A DNA stretch of 46,891 nucleotides, taken from NCBI RefSeq assembly GCF_029960665.1, contig NZ_JASBRB010000027.1, forward strand, positions 1 to 46,891. The letters are read 5' to 3'. This document shows positions 1 through 8,162 of the stretch, in pieces; within the stretch, counting starts at the first letter, position 1, and every line of letters begins with the position of its first letter. Made by a program: the position numbers and the translations under genes. Under the pieces are notes generated by a model, which worked only from the letters and a program-made list of their open reading frames with translations, ran no database searches and was not told where the DNA came from. The DNA comes from Pseudarthrobacter sp. AL07 (lineage in GTDB: Bacteria; Actinomycetota; Actinomycetes; Actinomycetales; Micrococcaceae).

Positions 1-138
1 CTCCCCACCAACGAAAACCGAACCCAAACAACCAACACCGCAACATGCTGCACCACTGACAAATAAGCCCGGCCCAGCTTCAGGGAAGCAAAGAACCAGG
101 CATCTGAGCTAAAGCTGGAAAACGAACAACCCTCAAAC

Positions 139-180
139 AGGCGGTCCCCGGTGCTGGAACAAAAGCACCGGGGACCGCCT
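139..180 (+). terminator. Strong hairpin, probable terminator of a gene left of the window
   Basis: Two perfectly complementary 17-nt arms (139-155 and 164-180) flank an 8-nt loop. No T-tract follows, as is common in high-GC actinobacteria. It sits 30 nt before the next start codon, so it most likely ends transcription entering from the left. No gene is seen in 1-138. Confidence 0.7.
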
Positions 181-209
181 GCACCTAACCTAAACCCTGT
201 AGCGAGAGT

Positions 210-857
210 GTGATCCGCGTGTTCAATATCCCCGCAATTACCTGGACCCTCACAGCCGTCCTGCTGCTCAGCGGAAGCTACCACCTCCTGCAGGCCACCA
301 AGCCCGACCAACTCACCGAACGTATCAACAACAGCCTCCACGCCCTCATGAACCTCCTGATGGCCGCCATGCTCTGGAACCTCGCACCTTCCACGATGCT
401 CGCCCAGATCGCCGTCCTCACCGGCGCAGCGCTCTGGTTCATTATCCAGGCCGTCGCCCGGCCCGAATTCAAAATACTCTGCACAGGCAGCCTGAGCCGC
501 CCGAAATGCGTTTATCACAGCGTCAGCATGGCCGGCGCCGCCCTCATGATCGCCATGATGACGAGCCACATCACCCCCGGCGCCGCAGAAACCATGCCAC
601 TGCCCAATGCCCACCACTCAATGCCCCAGCTACCCCGCGCCACTGCCACCGCAACCCTCGATCACCTACCCAGCCTCGCCACCCCGCTGACAATCATCTT
701 CGCAACCGCGGCGCTGATCTTCATCGCCCTTCTTCTGCGCACCCGGAAACCGGCAACCACGGAGCCCGCAAAGACCGCCCATTCCCCCCGGGAACAACAC
801 AGCCTCGAAGCCGTCGGCGCCGCCATCATGGCACTCATGTACGCCACCATGGCGTAG
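210..857 (+). CDS. DUF5134 domain membrane protein
   Basis: This 215-residue protein matches the DUF5134 family of actinobacterial integral membrane proteins, whose function is unknown. Hydrophobic segments lie near residues 10-28, 43-58, 64-82, 103-120, 155-177 and 199-214. The family-type core is an H-x-x-M-x-x-L-M-A-A-M-x-W helix at about 44-56, and the last helix is rich in Met and Ala. The His and Met content of the helices could suit metal handling, but that is only inference. The start is GTG at 210 with a weak ribosome site; GTG at 219 is an alternative. It stands alone behind a strong hairpin, and 125 bases separate it from the SMR pair. Confidence 0.75.
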   Translation: MIRVFNIPAITWTLTAVLLLSGSYHLLQATKPDQLTERINNSLHALMNLLMAAMLWNLAPSTMLAQIAVLTGAALWFIIQAVARPEFKILCTGSLSRPKCVYHSVSMAGAALMIAMMTSHITPGAAETMPLPNAHHSMPQLPRATATATLDHLPSLATPLTIIFATAALIFIALLLRTRKPATTEPAKTAHSPREQHSLEAVGAAIMALMYATMA

Positions 858-982
858 GTGTTGATCCCCAATGAACGCTGCGGGAGGCCCCGGCACCAAC
901 CCACGGGGAGGTTGATCTTGAGACTGACTTCCGGCCCGGCCACCCGCCGTCGGTTCCTACAAGCGAGGCCAAAGGATCTGTT

Positions 983-1306
983 ATGTCGTGGTTGATTCTC
1001 ATTCTTTCCGGGTCGATGGAGGCCGTCTGGGCCGCATCCCTGCACCGGACCTTCCAAGCTTCGGGCCGGCGCCGTGTCCCGCCCGCGCTCCTTTTCCTGG
1101 TCTCCGTACTCGCCAGCATGGGCGGCCTCGCCATCGCCATGCAGTCCATCCCCACCGGGACCGCCTACGCCGTCTGGGTGGGCGTTGGAGTTGTGCTGAC
1201 CTCCACCTACGCGATCCTCACCAGGGCGGAACGTCCGACGACGGCCCGCCTCCTGCTGCTGACCGGGATCGCCGCGTGCGTGGTTGGCCTGAAGGTGGTG
1301 GCGTAA
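983..1306 (+). CDS. SMR family efflux protein, first subunit of a pair
   Basis: This 107-residue, four-helix protein belongs to the small multidrug resistance family. The membrane-embedded Glu needed for proton-coupled export is E13 in the S-M-E-A-V-W-A motif. The G-T-A-Y-A-V-W-V-G motif of helix 3 is at about 58-66. These motifs lie closer to the SugE/Gdx branch (guanidinium-type exporters) than to EmrE. Its TAA stop overlaps the ATG of the next SMR gene by one base (TAATG), so the two are translationally coupled and probably form an antiparallel heterodimer. A possible comparison is NepAB, the SMR pair of Arthrobacter pAO1 that exports a nicotine-derived amine. The substrate cannot be read from the sequence. 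Confidence 0.88.
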   Translation: MSWLILILSGSMEAVWAASLHRTFQASGRRRVPPALLFLVSVLASMGGLAIAMQSIPTGTAYAVWVGVGVVLTSTYAILTRAERPTTARLLLLTGIAACVVGLKVVA

Positions 1307-1701
1307 TGACCAAGCGTTCCGCTGCCTGGCTGCTGCTGCTCGCCTCCGCCGTCCTGGAAGCCGTCTGGGCCACCGCCCTGGGCCAGTCCGAGGGCTTCAC
1401 CCAACTGCTGCCCACCATGGTCTTCGCCGTCACGGCCACCCTGAGCATGACCGGCCTCGGCCTGGCCATCCGCAGCATCCCGCTCGGCACCGCCTACGCC
1501 GTCTGGGTGGGAATCGGCGCTGCGCTGACGGTGGGCTGGGCGATGGCCGCCGGCGTCGAACCCTTCAGCCTGCTGAAGGTACTCTTCATCGCGGGGATTG
1601 TGGGCTGCGCGGCCGGGCTGAAATCCCTGCCTGCGGTCGCCACATCCCCTCCCGACCGTTCCGACCGTTCCGACCGTTCCGACACCAAGGTGCCCGCCTG
1701 A
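1306..1701 (+). CDS. SMR family efflux protein, second subunit
   Basis: This 131-residue partner of the preceding SMR gene starts at the ATG that overlaps its stop codon. The conserved Glu is E18 in V-L-E-A-V-W-A-T, and helix 3 carries G-T-A-Y-A-V-W-V-G-I-G-A. The first subunit has no tail, but this one ends in a hydrophilic extension of about 25 residues. That tail is encoded partly by a 9-bp tandem repeat (1652-1683) giving repeated S-D-R. Unequal tails are common in paired SMRs and may fix the opposite membrane orientations of the two subunits. The gene converges on a TetR regulator only 12 bp away. Confidence 0.88.
   Translation: MTKRSAAWLLLLASAVLEAVWATALGQSEGFTQLLPTMVFAVTATLSMTGLGLAIRSIPLGTAYAVWVGIGAALTVGWAMAAGVEPFSLLKVLFIAGIVGCAAGLKSLPAVATSPPDRSDRSDRSDTKVPA
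1652..1683 (+). repeat. 9-bp tandem repeat inside SMR gene
   Basis: The unit CCGACCGTT occurs three times head to tail (1652, 1661, 1670) followed by a partial copy. It is in frame and encodes D-R-S repeats in the C-terminal tail of the second SMR subunit. Being in frame and outside the helices, copy-number change would alter only tail length. Confidence 0.8.
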
Positions 1702-1713
1702 GGCCGCGCTGGT

Positions 1714-2298
1714 TCAGACGCCGGCTTTGAGGAGAAGTGCGTCAATCATCATGAAGAACCGGGCGCGATGATCGGCGGCCTTCGGGTCGGTCATGTATTG
1801 AATGGCCGCTCCGTCGTAAATCATCAAAAAGATCCTGACCAGCGTAGCGAATTCCATGAGGCACTGTTCGCCGGTGTTTTGGGCGGCGGAAGCGAACATA
1901 TTTCCGAGCTCCACTTCATAAGCGGGATAAATCCTCCCGGCCAGCGGGCTTACGGCGTTGCGTGTTGCCCACAAAATGAGTTCAATCTCCGAAAGTATGC
2001 TTTCGGGCTCTTCCTCAAGGGCGCGCCAGTAGCCTTCGGCTACTTGTTCCACAGCCTTGCGAAGGCCTAAATGGACCGGGACGTCGCTTGAGAAGCGGCT
2101 CAAGTTCTTAAACCAAGCCTCGGCGGCCGCCTCCATCAGCTCTTCTTTGTTGCTGAAGCAATAATGTGCTGTAGCCAGTGGAGCGTTAGCTTCCTTGGCA
2201 ATGGCCCGGATGGTCACGGACTGAACGCCCTCACGACGCATAAGCTCAACTGTCGCTGAAATCAGCTGTTCTTTTCGATCTTCAGCGGATACCCGCAT
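1714..2298 (-). CDS. TetR family transcriptional regulator
   Basis: This 194-residue regulator has a TetR N-terminal HTH at about residues 9-55: a basic first helix, then T-I-R-A-I-A-K-E-A-N and the recognition segment A-T-A-H-Y-C-F-S-N-K-E-E-L. The remaining part is an all-helical ligand-binding domain like the BetI/TetR_C group. It is convergent with the SMR pair (12 bp between stops), so it is a plausible repressor of that exporter responding to a cationic substrate. No operator in front of the SMR genes was identified, so this link rests on proximity alone. The ATG start at 2298 is well placed. Confidence 0.85.
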   Translation of the reverse strand: MRVSAEDRKEQLISATVELMRREGVQSVTIRAIAKEANAPLATAHYCFSNKEELMEAAAEAWFKNLSRFSSDVPVHLGLRKAVEQVAEGYWRALEEEPESILSEIELILWATRNAVSPLAGRIYPAYEVELGNMFASAAQNTGEQCLMEFATLVRIFLMIYDGAAIQYMTDPKAADHRARFFMMIDALLLKAGV

Positions 2299-2487
2299 AG
2301 CTCACTCTCCAGTCTCCCGATTTCGGCCCGTCAGGGACACTTCCTCAAGACTATTGCCTGCGCGTTCGAAAAAAGGCCCAGGCCCTTCGTCAAGAACGGT
2401 TGACTTGAACATTCGCGCTTTAACAGACAAGCTTCTTCCTTCTTGCGTGCCGACATAGAGCAAGGGTTGCAACCAGCAGGGCGCGCC

Positions 2488-4107
2488 TCAGCGGGCCCTG
2501 CGCCTCTGCTCCTGCACCCAGCCCCATCCACGCCGGGCCCAGTCCGAGGGTTTGCCCTCGATCAACAGCTTTCGCGTGTGGATGTCCAGGACCAGGAGGT
2601 AGAACGTGAACAGCAGCGCCGTCACGAACGCCAAAGACGACGCGTCAATGGCCAGCTCCACAAAGGACCAAACCGAGAGCTGGTCTTGCGCGCCGAACAC
2701 CACAAAGAACGTCACGCCCACGTAGAGGCACCGGATCTGCCAGTCGTTCCGGATGCCGGTGGCAGCCAGGAACGGCACAAACCAGAGAATGTACCAGGGC
2801 TGGATGATGGGCGAAAGCATCACGACGGCAGCGAACGCCAGGGCCAGCCGGCGCACCGCCCGCGAGTAATCGCCACGGAACATCAGCAGCAGCACCAGGC
2901 CTATAGCCGCCCACTTCATGCCCGTCCGCAAAAGGTCCGCGATAGTGCCGCCCGGCAGTCCCAGCACATTGCCTAGGAACTCGACCTGCTGCCCCAGGAA
3001 CCCCGACGGCGAATACCCGGTGTACCCAGGAGTCGGGTCCATAATGGCCCACACCCAGCCCAACCCGAGGTTGTAGGGGATCCCACTGACGGCCAGCACG
3101 GCGAAACTAATACCCGCCGTCGCGCCCCAAATGAGGAACTTCCGCGTCCACGAGGCGGCAGGCCCAGCCCACATCACCCCGATGAACGGGAGCAGCAGCA
3201 CGGTGATCGGCTTGATCCCGATGGAGGCGGTGACCAGCAGGATGCCGGCCAAGTAGCGCGTCGTCGCGGCGAAGTAGACACCGGCGACGGCGAGGCCCAC
3301 CATCAGCGCGTCGTTGTGGGCGCTGGCCACGAAGCTGATGAGGAACAGTGGGTTGGCCACCGAGATCCAGAGCGCCCGCGCGCCGTTAATACCGTGCAGT
3401 TCTGCCAGCTTCGGCACGTAGATGACGCAGAGCAGAACCCCGAAGCCGGCGATCAGGCGGAAAAGCAGCACGGACACGTCGGGCTGGGCCCCTGTCAGCT
3501 GCACAACACCGCGGGCGAGCCACAGGAAGTAGGGCCCGTAGGGGGTCCTGTTCTCTGCCCAGGCCGGGTCCGCGCCAAGGGCGAACCAGTTGTTGAGTGT
3601 GGAGATGCCCACGGTGTAGGGATTTTGCCCCTCCATGACCAGGCGGCCCTGGCCGGTGTAGGCGTAGACATCGCGGGAGAAAATGGGGACGGCCAGCAGG
3701 AGCGGCAGGGACCAGGCGGAGATGGCTATGACCACTGACCGCAGCGAGTGTTCGCCCCAGTCACCCAGCCGCTGGCCCAGCCTGAGCCAGGACCGCATCA
3801 GGAGCATCGCCCCCACCGTCAGGAGCACGGTGGACAGCGTCACCCCCCACCCCTCGGTCCGCAGCGCGATGACCACCGGCTGGCGGATCATGGGTGAGCC
3901 GTTGGCGATCCAGCCCGTTCCGATCGAGCCCACAAACATCATGAGGGCGCCGAGGAACCCCTGCCAGGTGGCGATGTACACCCGGCGCTTCGTGGGGGGA
4001 GCTAGGTCGGGCGCAACAGACTTCGGGAGCTCCACGCCGGGGGCTGTCTTTTTCGACGGACCGGGGACGCTCTCCGAAGTGCTGATGTGTGAACCGCCTG
4101 CCGTCAT
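2488..4107 (-). CDS. mptB: Polyprenol-phosphate-mannose-dependent alpha-1,6-mannosyltransferase (MptB-like)
   Basis: This 539-residue polytopic membrane protein resembles MptB, a GT-C enzyme that extends the mannan core of lipomannan or lipoglycans on the outer face of the membrane using polyprenyl-phosphomannose. A hydrophilic N-terminus of about 45 residues is followed by 11-13 hydrophobic segments. The first extracytoplasmic loop carries the family signature S-R-D-V-Y-A-Y-T-G-Q-G near residue 145, with the acidic catalytic-type Asp. Further family blocks are N-P-Y and R-T-P-Y-G-P in the next loop and A-H-N-D-A-L-M-V-G in mid-protein. The C-terminus is basic. The gene is monocistronic, with TetR downstream on the same strand. 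Micrococcaceae make a dimannosyl-based lipomannan, which fits this role. Confidence 0.85.
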   Translation of the reverse strand: MTAGGSHISTSESVPGPSKKTAPGVELPKSVAPDLAPPTKRRVYIATWQGFLGALMMFVGSIGTGWIANGSPMIRQPVVIALRTEGWGVTLSTVLLTVGAMLLMRSWLRLGQRLGDWGEHSLRSVVIAISAWSLPLLLAVPIFSRDVYAYTGQGRLVMEGQNPYTVGISTLNNWFALGADPAWAENRTPYGPYFLWLARGVVQLTGAQPDVSVLLFRLIAGFGVLLCVIYVPKLAELHGINGARALWISVANPLFLISFVASAHNDALMVGLAVAGVYFAATTRYLAGILLVTASIGIKPITVLLLPFIGVMWAGPAASWTRKFLIWGATAGISFAVLAVSGIPYNLGLGWVWAIMDPTPGYTGYSPSGFLGQQVEFLGNVLGLPGGTIADLLRTGMKWAAIGLVLLLMFRGDYSRAVRRLALAFAAVVMLSPIIQPWYILWFVPFLAATGIRNDWQIRCLYVGVTFFVVFGAQDQLSVWSFVELAIDASSLAFVTALLFTFYLLVLDIHTRKLLIEGKPSDWARRGWGWVQEQRRRAR

Positions 4108-4561
4108 CTCTTGTGTGGTCCCCTACTTACGTTACGGCGCTGGCTGGACTAGCTATATGCCGGTCTACAACCCAGTCATTTTAGCAGTTGGCTTAGCGCG
4201 TACCCCAGACGCGTAGGGACGGACGGACCCCCTGTTACGCAATGCGGCGTCGCGCCGCCCTTTGCACGCCGCAGCGCCCGAAGCCTGCCGCTGTTCGGCG
4301 AGCGGCTGTAACGGTATCCGCGGCCAATTGAATATACGGTCGCGTTGCTGTCAGCCAGCCAGAGGGAAATAATGCTTGGTCGCATTGGGTTCGGAAGGCA
4401 CCGCGAACTTACTCCCGGTTAGGCTGGACCCACCACGTACGCAGAGCGTGACCTGAGAGCAGCGGGCAGGGTTGTAATGAGCTGGCAGAGCCAACATGCG
4501 ACCGAAGGATGCCTATGAATCACCACAAAATGACCGCTCCCAGCACCGCTGGAGCCACCCG
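4108..4561. other. Intergenic region between mptB and a small ORF
   Basis: This 450-base region lies upstream of two divergent genes. It holds no convincing ORF, RNA gene or long repeat. The AT-richer patch around 4325-4380 could carry a promoter, but no clear -35/-10 pair was identified. Confidence 0.4.
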
Positions 4562-4795
4562 ATGATGGCTCCGGACAGCCTCACATCCTCTCGCAGGAGG
4601 AAGAACCGGATCCGCCACCCGAGGTTTGTCGTCGGTGAGCAGGTCAGCTTCGCCGAAGGAACACTCACCGGCACCGGGGTTGTGGATGCCGCCACGGCGG
4701 ACTTCTCCATCATCTGGGTCTGGACCGATGACGGTGGCGGCCGAAAAATGTTCCTTCAGGGCCACGGTGCGATCGTTCAGTCCGCAAAGGACTGA
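4562..4795 (+). CDS. Small hypothetical protein
   Basis: This 77-residue protein has no recognised family. Its body from about residue 20 (H-P-R-F-V-V-G-E-Q-V) to the end has alternating hydrophobic residues and short Gly/Asp turns, which suggests a small beta-barrel such as an SH3-like or carbohydrate-binding fold. The first 19 residues are basic. ATG 4562 is preferred because a GGAG lies about seven bases upstream; ATG 4496 would add 22 residues of less protein-like sequence. It is convergent with the response regulator gene, with a gap of about 60 bases. Confidence 0.55.
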   Translation: MMAPDSLTSSRRRKNRIRHPRFVVGEQVSFAEGTLTGTGVVDAATADFSIIWVWTDDGGGRKMFLQGHGAIVQSAKD

Positions 4796-4852
4796 TCGGG
4801 TCATCTCAAAGTTCCCCTGACGACGGAGCAATGCACGCCGAATATGGAGCCG

Positions 4853-5506
4853 TTACTGGCCCGGCGTGCGGATAATTCGCCGCTGCGTGGCCAGGGCGAT
4901 GGCGGACGTCCGGTTGTCCACGCCGAGCTTGCCGTAGATGTGCACGAGGTGTGTTTTGACGGTGGCTTCGGAGATGAAGAGCCGCCGGGCGATGGCGCGG
5001 TTGGTCAGGCCGGTGGCCAGCAGTTCAAGGAGCTGGACCTCACGGGTTGTGAGGGCGGTTTCCGGGCTGCTGATCCGAGACATCAACAGTGCCGCAACCT
5101 TGGGCGCCAGCGCCGTCTGGCCGGCCGCCGCTGACAACACCGCCTGGCGGATCTGTTCCGGCGGGGCGTCCTTGAGCATGTAGCCACTGGCGCCCGCCTC
5201 CACGGCAGCCAGGATGTCCGCCTCGGTGTCGTAAGTGGTCAGGATCAGGACCGGTGGCGGGGATTCCAGTTTGCGGATCGCTGCCGTGGCGGTAACACCA
5301 TCCATCCCGGCGCCCATCTGCAGATCCATCAGCACCACGTCCACGCGCTCCCCCAGCGTCCGCAGCCGTGCGAGTTCGCGCAGCGCAGCGTCCCCGTCGG
5401 CGGCCTCGGCAGCCACGCTGAAGTCCTCGAATTCGGTCAGCATGGCGCGCAGGCCCGCGCGGACCACAGGGTGGTCATCCACCAGCAGAATGCGGAGCTC
5501 CCCCAT
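4853..5506 (-). CDS. NarL/FixJ family response regulator
   Basis: This 217-residue DNA-binding response regulator has a receiver domain at residues 4-120 with acidic pocket D10/D11, phospho-acceptor D61 (V-V-L-M-D-L-Q-M), T90 and K112. The LuxR-type HTH is at about 148-210 (L-T-T-R-E-V-Q-L-L-E-L-L-A-T-G and the recognition helix S-E-A-T-V-K-T-H-L). Its ATG overlaps the histidine kinase stop by one base (TGATG), so the two proteins are made as a coupled pair. The ABC exporter divergent from this operon is the obvious candidate target, as in many actinobacterial systems of this layout. Confidence 0.93.
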   Translation of the reverse strand: MGELRILLVDDHPVVRAGLRAMLTEFEDFSVAAEAADGDAALRELARLRTLGERVDVVLMDLQMGAGMDGVTATAAIRKLESPPPVLILTTYDTEADILAAVEAGASGYMLKDAPPEQIRQAVLSAAAGQTALAPKVAALLMSRISSPETALTTREVQLLELLATGLTNRAIARRLFISEATVKTHLVHIYGKLGVDNRTSAIALATQRRIIRTPGQ

Positions 5507-6825
5507 CAGTTTTCCCCTCCCGGGCCAGGCAACTGCTGCCCGGGAATCGCCCCGCCTGTGAGCGGCAGCCGGACGGCGATGACGGTCCCCTCGCCCGGTG
5601 CCGTCTCCACGTCCACCGAGCCGCTCAGCTCACCCACCCGGGCAGCAAGCGAACGCAGCCCGAACCCACTGCCGTCCGCCCGGCCGGCCACGCCGGTACC
5701 GGGAGCCTCCGGCACAAAGCCCGTGCCGTCGTCGTACACGTCCAGTGTGACCTCGTCCCCGAGGAACGCGAGGGTGACGACGGCGGTGCTTGCCTTGGCA
5801 TGAAGCCGGATGTTGGACAGGCTGGCCTGGGCGGCCCGGAGCAGGGTGACGCTGTACTGTGGCGGCAGCTCCGCGGGGTTGCCCACCAGCTCGAAGCGGC
5901 AGCGGAGTCCGTCACCGCGGGCGGCCGCCATGGTTTCGGTTTCGGCGCAGAGCCGCTGCAGGCTCTCCGGTAGCGACGACTCCTGGAGCTGCGGCGAGGT
6001 GAGGCCGCGGACAAAGCTGCGGGCCTCCGCGAGGTTTTCCGACGCCGTCTGCTGCACCAGCGCGAACCGCTCGGCGGCGGCGGCAAGATCGCCGCCGGCC
6101 AGGGACTTCTCCGCCGCCCTCGCCACCAGGACGATGCTGGACAGGCCCTGCGCGAGGGTGTCGTGGATTTCGCGGGCCAGTCGCTCACGTTCAGCTGCGA
6201 CACCGGCGTCATGCTGGGTTTTGGCCAACTCGGCCCGGGTGCTCCGGAGTTCGTCCGCGGCCAGCCGCTGCGCCTCGCTCTCCTCGTAGAGAGCGCGGTA
6301 TGCGAGCCCGGTGACCACGGCGAAAACGGCACCCAGCCCCGGTCCAAGGACCATGGGGAGGGTGGGTGACGGCAGTCCGCTGGCCACCCACTGCGAGGCA
6401 ACAACGGCGGCCGTCATCGCGGCTATGGTGAGCAGCGCAATTCGTCGCGGGAGGACGTGCAGGTGGAGGAAGAAAAGCGGAAAGGCGACCCAGGAAAACT
6501 CGGCGCTGCCCGCTAGGAGGATGCCCCACAGCACCGTGACAAGGCCCAGCCAAGGGGCGGCGTAGGGGTGCGGGTTGAAGCTGGAACGGCCAGCGGCGAA
6601 GCGCTTTTCCAGGATGGTGCCAGCGAGATACGCGGCCGCCAAGGCAAGTGCGAGTAGGGACCAGGCAAGGCGCTGGCCGACTGCCGCGCCCTCCGCGCCC
6701 GCCGCCAAATGGAGCCGCAGGATGGCAACCAGCAGCAGCACGGCAAAACTGACATGAAGCGTCACCCGCAGGAACCGCAGGATGGCAGCCCCCGACGTGG
6801 TGGTCTGTGGCTCCGCGGCAGGCAT
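5506..6825 (-). CDS. Sensor histidine kinase, HisKA_3 type
   Basis: This 439-residue membrane kinase partners the adjacent response regulator. The N-terminal half (about 15-180) has five to six transmembrane segments and almost no extracytoplasmic domain, suggesting that it senses signals in or at the membrane. A short coiled-coil-like linker leads to the HisKA_3 dimerisation helix with phospho-acceptor H221 in E-R-L-A-R-E-I-H-D-T-L-A-Q-G. The C-terminal HATPase_c domain shows the D-D-G-T-G-F G1-type box and a G-S-G-F-G-L-R-S-L G2-type box. Intramembrane-sensing kinases next to ABC exporters often respond to envelope-active peptides; that parallel is inference here. Confidence 0.92.
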   Translation of the reverse strand: MPAAEPQTTTSGAAILRFLRVTLHVSFAVLLLVAILRLHLAAGAEGAAVGQRLAWSLLALALAAAYLAGTILEKRFAAGRSSFNPHPYAAPWLGLVTVLWGILLAGSAEFSWVAFPLFFLHLHVLPRRIALLTIAAMTAAVVASQWVASGLPSPTLPMVLGPGLGAVFAVVTGLAYRALYEESEAQRLAADELRSTRAELAKTQHDAGVAAERERLAREIHDTLAQGLSSIVLVARAAEKSLAGGDLAAAAERFALVQQTASENLAEARSFVRGLTSPQLQESSLPESLQRLCAETETMAAARGDGLRCRFELVGNPAELPPQYSVTLLRAAQASLSNIRLHAKASTAVVTLAFLGDEVTLDVYDDGTGFVPEAPGTGVAGRADGSGFGLRSLAARVGELSGSVDVETAPGEGTVIAVRLPLTGGAIPGQQLPGPGGEN

Positions 6826-6988
6826 TTCATCAGCTTATGCGCCGGCGGGGGCGTACGGATCAACCAAAAGGTTGACCGCCCCGTCAGCCCTTTGTCCCGC
6901 CCGGCTCAACCAAGTCCCCGATGTGGGTCGGGCCGATGCGCCGGAGAGTGGAATCAGAAGGAATCCACCCCACTGAAGGAAGTACAAC
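6826..6988. promoter_or_regulatory. Shared divergent promoter region of kinase operon and ABC exporter
   Basis: These 163 bases separate the start codons of the kinase operon (minus) and the ABC exporter (plus), so they must contain both promoters and probably the response regulator's binding site. No clear NarL-type inverted repeat or -10/-35 pair was identified by eye. Confidence 0.45.
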
Positions 6989-8131
6989 GTGTTTCTCGCT
7001 ATTCGCGATATCCGGTTCGCCAAGGGCAGGTTTGCCCTGATGGGCGGCGTGGTGGCCTTGGTGACACTGCTGTTGGTGCTGCTGTCCGGGCTCACCGCCG
7101 GGCTGGGCGACCAGTCCACGTCCGCCATCGGGAAGCTGGGTGCCGGGTCTGGTCCTGGCTCCGGCGCTGAGGCCACGCCGGTGGACAGCATCGTTTTTGG
7201 CGCCCCGGGCGCCAACCAGCCCACGGCGTCCTTCACAGAGAGCGAGGTGACGGCAGCGCAGGTGGACAGCTGGAGGGGCACCGCCGGGGTGGCCCGGGCC
7301 GAGGCCCTGGGTATCAGCCAGTCCCGCCTCCAGGGCGGCGATGGCGGCACCACCAACGTGGCGGTGTTCGGCGTTGCCGAGGACGGGCAGCTGGCGCCGT
7401 CGCCGGTCAAGGCCGGATCGGTAGTGATCGGCGCGACCGTCGCCGCAGATCTCTCGCTCGACGTCGGAGATACGGCCACGGTGGGTGGCACTGAATTGAC
7501 CGTCGCCGCCGTCGTGGATGACCAGTGGTATTCGCACACCGGCGTGGTGTGGACAGCGCTGCCCACCTGGGCCGAGGTGGCGCACCTGGCTCCGGCTGCC
7601 GGCAGCGCGCCGGGGAGCACGCCGGTGGCGACCGTCGTGGCGGTCACCTACCAGGACGGCGCCGAGGTGGACCAGGAGTCGGCCAATGCAATGGCGCAGA
7701 CTGTCAGCACCACCCGCACAGGATCGTTCCAGGCGTTGGGCTCCTTCAAGAGCGAAAACGGGTCGCTGATGCTGATGCAGGCATTCCTCTATGGGATTTC
7801 GGCGCTGGTGATCGTGGCGTTCCTGACGGTCTGGACGGTTCAGCGCACCCGCGATATCGCGGTCCTCAAGGCCATGGGCGCGTCCGGAGGTTACGTGCTC
7901 CGCGACGCCATGACCCAGGCCGCCATCGTGCTGCTGGTCGGTGCTGGCCTGGGCGGGGCGGTCGGAATTCTTGGCGGGTTCGCCGCAGCCCAGGCGGCGC
8001 CGTTCCTGGTTACGCCAGCCACCACGCTGCTGCCCGTGCTGGGAATTGTGGCCTTGGGCATGGCGGGCGCCGCGCTGGCAGTCCGCAAGGTGACCACCGT
8101 CGATCCGCTGATCGCTCTCGGCGGCAACTAA
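6989..8131 (+). CDS. ABC transporter permease, FtsX/MacB type
   Basis: This 380-residue exporter permease has one N-terminal transmembrane helix (about 18-38), a large extracytoplasmic domain (about 40-255) and three C-terminal helices (about 262-285, 305-335, 345-365). That layout is typical of MacB/FtsX-like permeases, which move substrates from the membrane or periplasm outward. The conserved cytoplasmic segment between TM2 and TM3 is V-Q-R-T-R-D-I-A-V-L-K-A-M-G-A. The start is GTG at 6989, with GAAGGAAG upstream. The ATPase gene follows after 31 bases. It is divergent from the two-component operon and probably controlled by it. Confidence 0.9.
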   Translation: MFLAIRDIRFAKGRFALMGGVVALVTLLLVLLSGLTAGLGDQSTSAIGKLGAGSGPGSGAEATPVDSIVFGAPGANQPTASFTESEVTAAQVDSWRGTAGVARAEALGISQSRLQGGDGGTTNVAVFGVAEDGQLAPSPVKAGSVVIGATVAADLSLDVGDTATVGGTELTVAAVVDDQWYSHTGVVWTALPTWAEVAHLAPAAGSAPGSTPVATVVAVTYQDGAEVDQESANAMAQTVSTTRTGSFQALGSFKSENGSLMLMQAFLYGISALVIVAFLTVWTVQRTRDIAVLKAMGASGGYVLRDAMTQAAIVLLVGAGLGGAVGILGGFAAAQAAPFLVTPATTLLPVLGIVALGMAGAALAVRKVTTVDPLIALGGN

Positions 8132-8162
8132 CTCCTTTTTCACCCTCCGAAAGGTACTTCCC

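Noticed and set aside
858..982. Possible guanidine riboswitch in front of the SMR pair
   Set aside because: The leader was read against the conserved cores of guanidine-I, -II and -III riboswitches as remembered and no convincing match was found. A covariance search could still overturn this.
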